Below, piece after piece: positions 63,446-64,000 of a DNA stretch of 64,000 bases. Below the pieces are notes generated by a model. That model saw nothing but the letters and a program-made list of their open reading frames with translations. It did no database searches and had not been told where the DNA came from. Source of the DNA: Nocardioides aquaticus (GTDB taxonomy: Bacteria; Actinomycetota; Actinomycetes; Propionibacteriales; Nocardioidaceae). The DNA lies in contig NZ_CP075371.1 of NCBI RefSeq assembly GCF_018459925.1, positions 1,674,001 through 1,738,000 on the forward strand, read 5' to 3'. Position numbers and translations under genes: made by a program. Position 1 is the first letter of the stretch. Each line of letters opens with the position of its first letter.

Positions 63446-64000
63446 CCAGCGACCTCCTCCCGCGCCTGCGCTGCCCCCGCCGGGCTGGCGCCCTGGCCCT
63501 GTTCACCGGCCTTCTGGTGGGCCTGCTGAACGGGCTTATTGGCCCCGCCGCAGCGATCCAGCCGGCCACGTCCACGCCGGCCGCCGGCAAAGCCACCATC
63601 AGCTCCATCAGCACAGCGGCCGCACTCGACACCCGGCTCGCCGCCGCCGCCCCCGAACTCAAGCAGGGATGCCCAGGCCCCGACGCGCTGTGCGACCTCG
63701 GCGGCGACGTCCTGGACTGCGCCGCCGGCCCCGTCGACTGCGTGGAAGACGCCGGCGGAGCCGTCGCCGGCGACGTCAAGGACGGTGTCTTCAACGGCGT
63801 CGAGGGGGTGGCCGGCGCGGCCGGCGGGATCGCCGAGGGCGGCTGCGGCGTCCTCGACGCGGTCTGCGACGTAGCCGGCGGCGGACTGCCCGGAACCCCG
63901 GGAATCCTGGGCATCCCGGGACTGCCCGACGTCGGCGACATCTTCGGCGGCGGGTTCCCCGGCCTGGGCGACATCCCTAACCCCATGGCCGAGCTCGGCG
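63442..64000 (+). CDS. Secreted/membrane transfer-type protein, cut by window end
   Basis: GTG 63442 overlaps the previous stop; the frame is open to the last base (186 residues seen). A signal-like TM (GALALFTGLLVGLLNGLIGP) with AAAI cleavage region is followed by a Cys/Gly-rich exterior (GCPGPDALCDLGGDVLDCAA, GPVDCVEDAGGAVAGDVKDG) and a Pro/Gly segment. In actinobacterial ICEs such N-termini head long TrbL/VirB6-like proteins, which would fit here, but the diagnostic part lies outside. Confidence 0.65.
   Translation, partial: MTSDLLPRLRCPRRAGALALFTGLLVGLLNGLIGPAAAIQPATSTPAAGKATISSISTAAALDTRLAAAAPELKQGCPGPDALCDLGGDVLDCAAGPVDCVEDAGGAVAGDVKDGVFNGVEGVAGAAGGIAEGGCGVLDAVCDVAGGGLPGTPGILGIPGLPDVGDIFGGGFPGLGDIPNPMAELG

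Overview
The window is high-GC DNA with dense, overlapping operons and many GTG starts. Gene content (CobIJ fusion, CbtAB, LysM/BTAD protein, HTH families) points to an actinobacterium, probably of the Propionibacteriales/Nocardioidaceae type; that placement is inference. It has three parts: a vitamin supercluster (1-22.4 kb), a B12-dependent diol dehydratase locus (24.2-34.1 kb), and an accessory region of insertion sequences, two integrases and an integrative/conjugative-looking element (34.3-64 kb).

Vitamin region: cobU (partial), then on the minus strand cobD-cobS-cobT-cbtA, cbtB behind a cobalamin riboswitch, a cobB-cobC fusion, cobO, and a chelatase ATPase/vWA protein behind a second cobalamin riboswitch. 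Divergent from it is a wrecked cobL-cobM remnant. cobG-cobH-cobIJ sit behind a third cobalamin riboswitch. A TPP riboswitch then leads a plus-strand run thiE-thiO-thiS-thiG-thiE2-thiD-thiC followed, apparently in the same transcript, by a bluB-cobT fusion and a phosphatase. Thus lower-ligand (DMB) synthesis and activation appears to be under thiamine rather than cobalamin control. Several corrin-ring genes look damaged (cobL/cobM compressed, cobG lacking its Fe-S C-terminus), while the salvage and assembly genes look whole.

After an IS1380-type element comes a set that uses the cofactor: a PduO-type adenosyltransferase, a separate DUF336 protein, three regulatory/redox genes (degenerate LuxR regulator, FhuF-like Fe-S protein, GAF-BTAD regulator), diol/glycerol dehydratase subunits in the order small-large-medium, and both reactivase subunits. 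No microcompartment shell genes are seen.

Accessory region: a truncated IS5 transposase, an IS3 element, a broken GNAT gene, a tyrosine integrase beside a 3' tRNA fragment, a second integrase with an excisionase-like gene, plasmid/ICE-type hypotheticals, two regulators, then a Tad/Flp-type pilus cluster (CpaB-like, CpaE-like, TadA, TadB, TadC, Flp, three more pseudopilin-like proteins, a LysM/BTAD protein), a VapBC-type module, and the start of a type IV secretion-like block running off the right edge.

A recurring oddity is broken reading frames in otherwise good genes (cobO, thiG, thiE2, pduG, a 40-41 kb gene, cpaB). Three of these lie at G or C homopolymer runs one base short, so indel errors in the assembly are a serious alternative to real gene decay.
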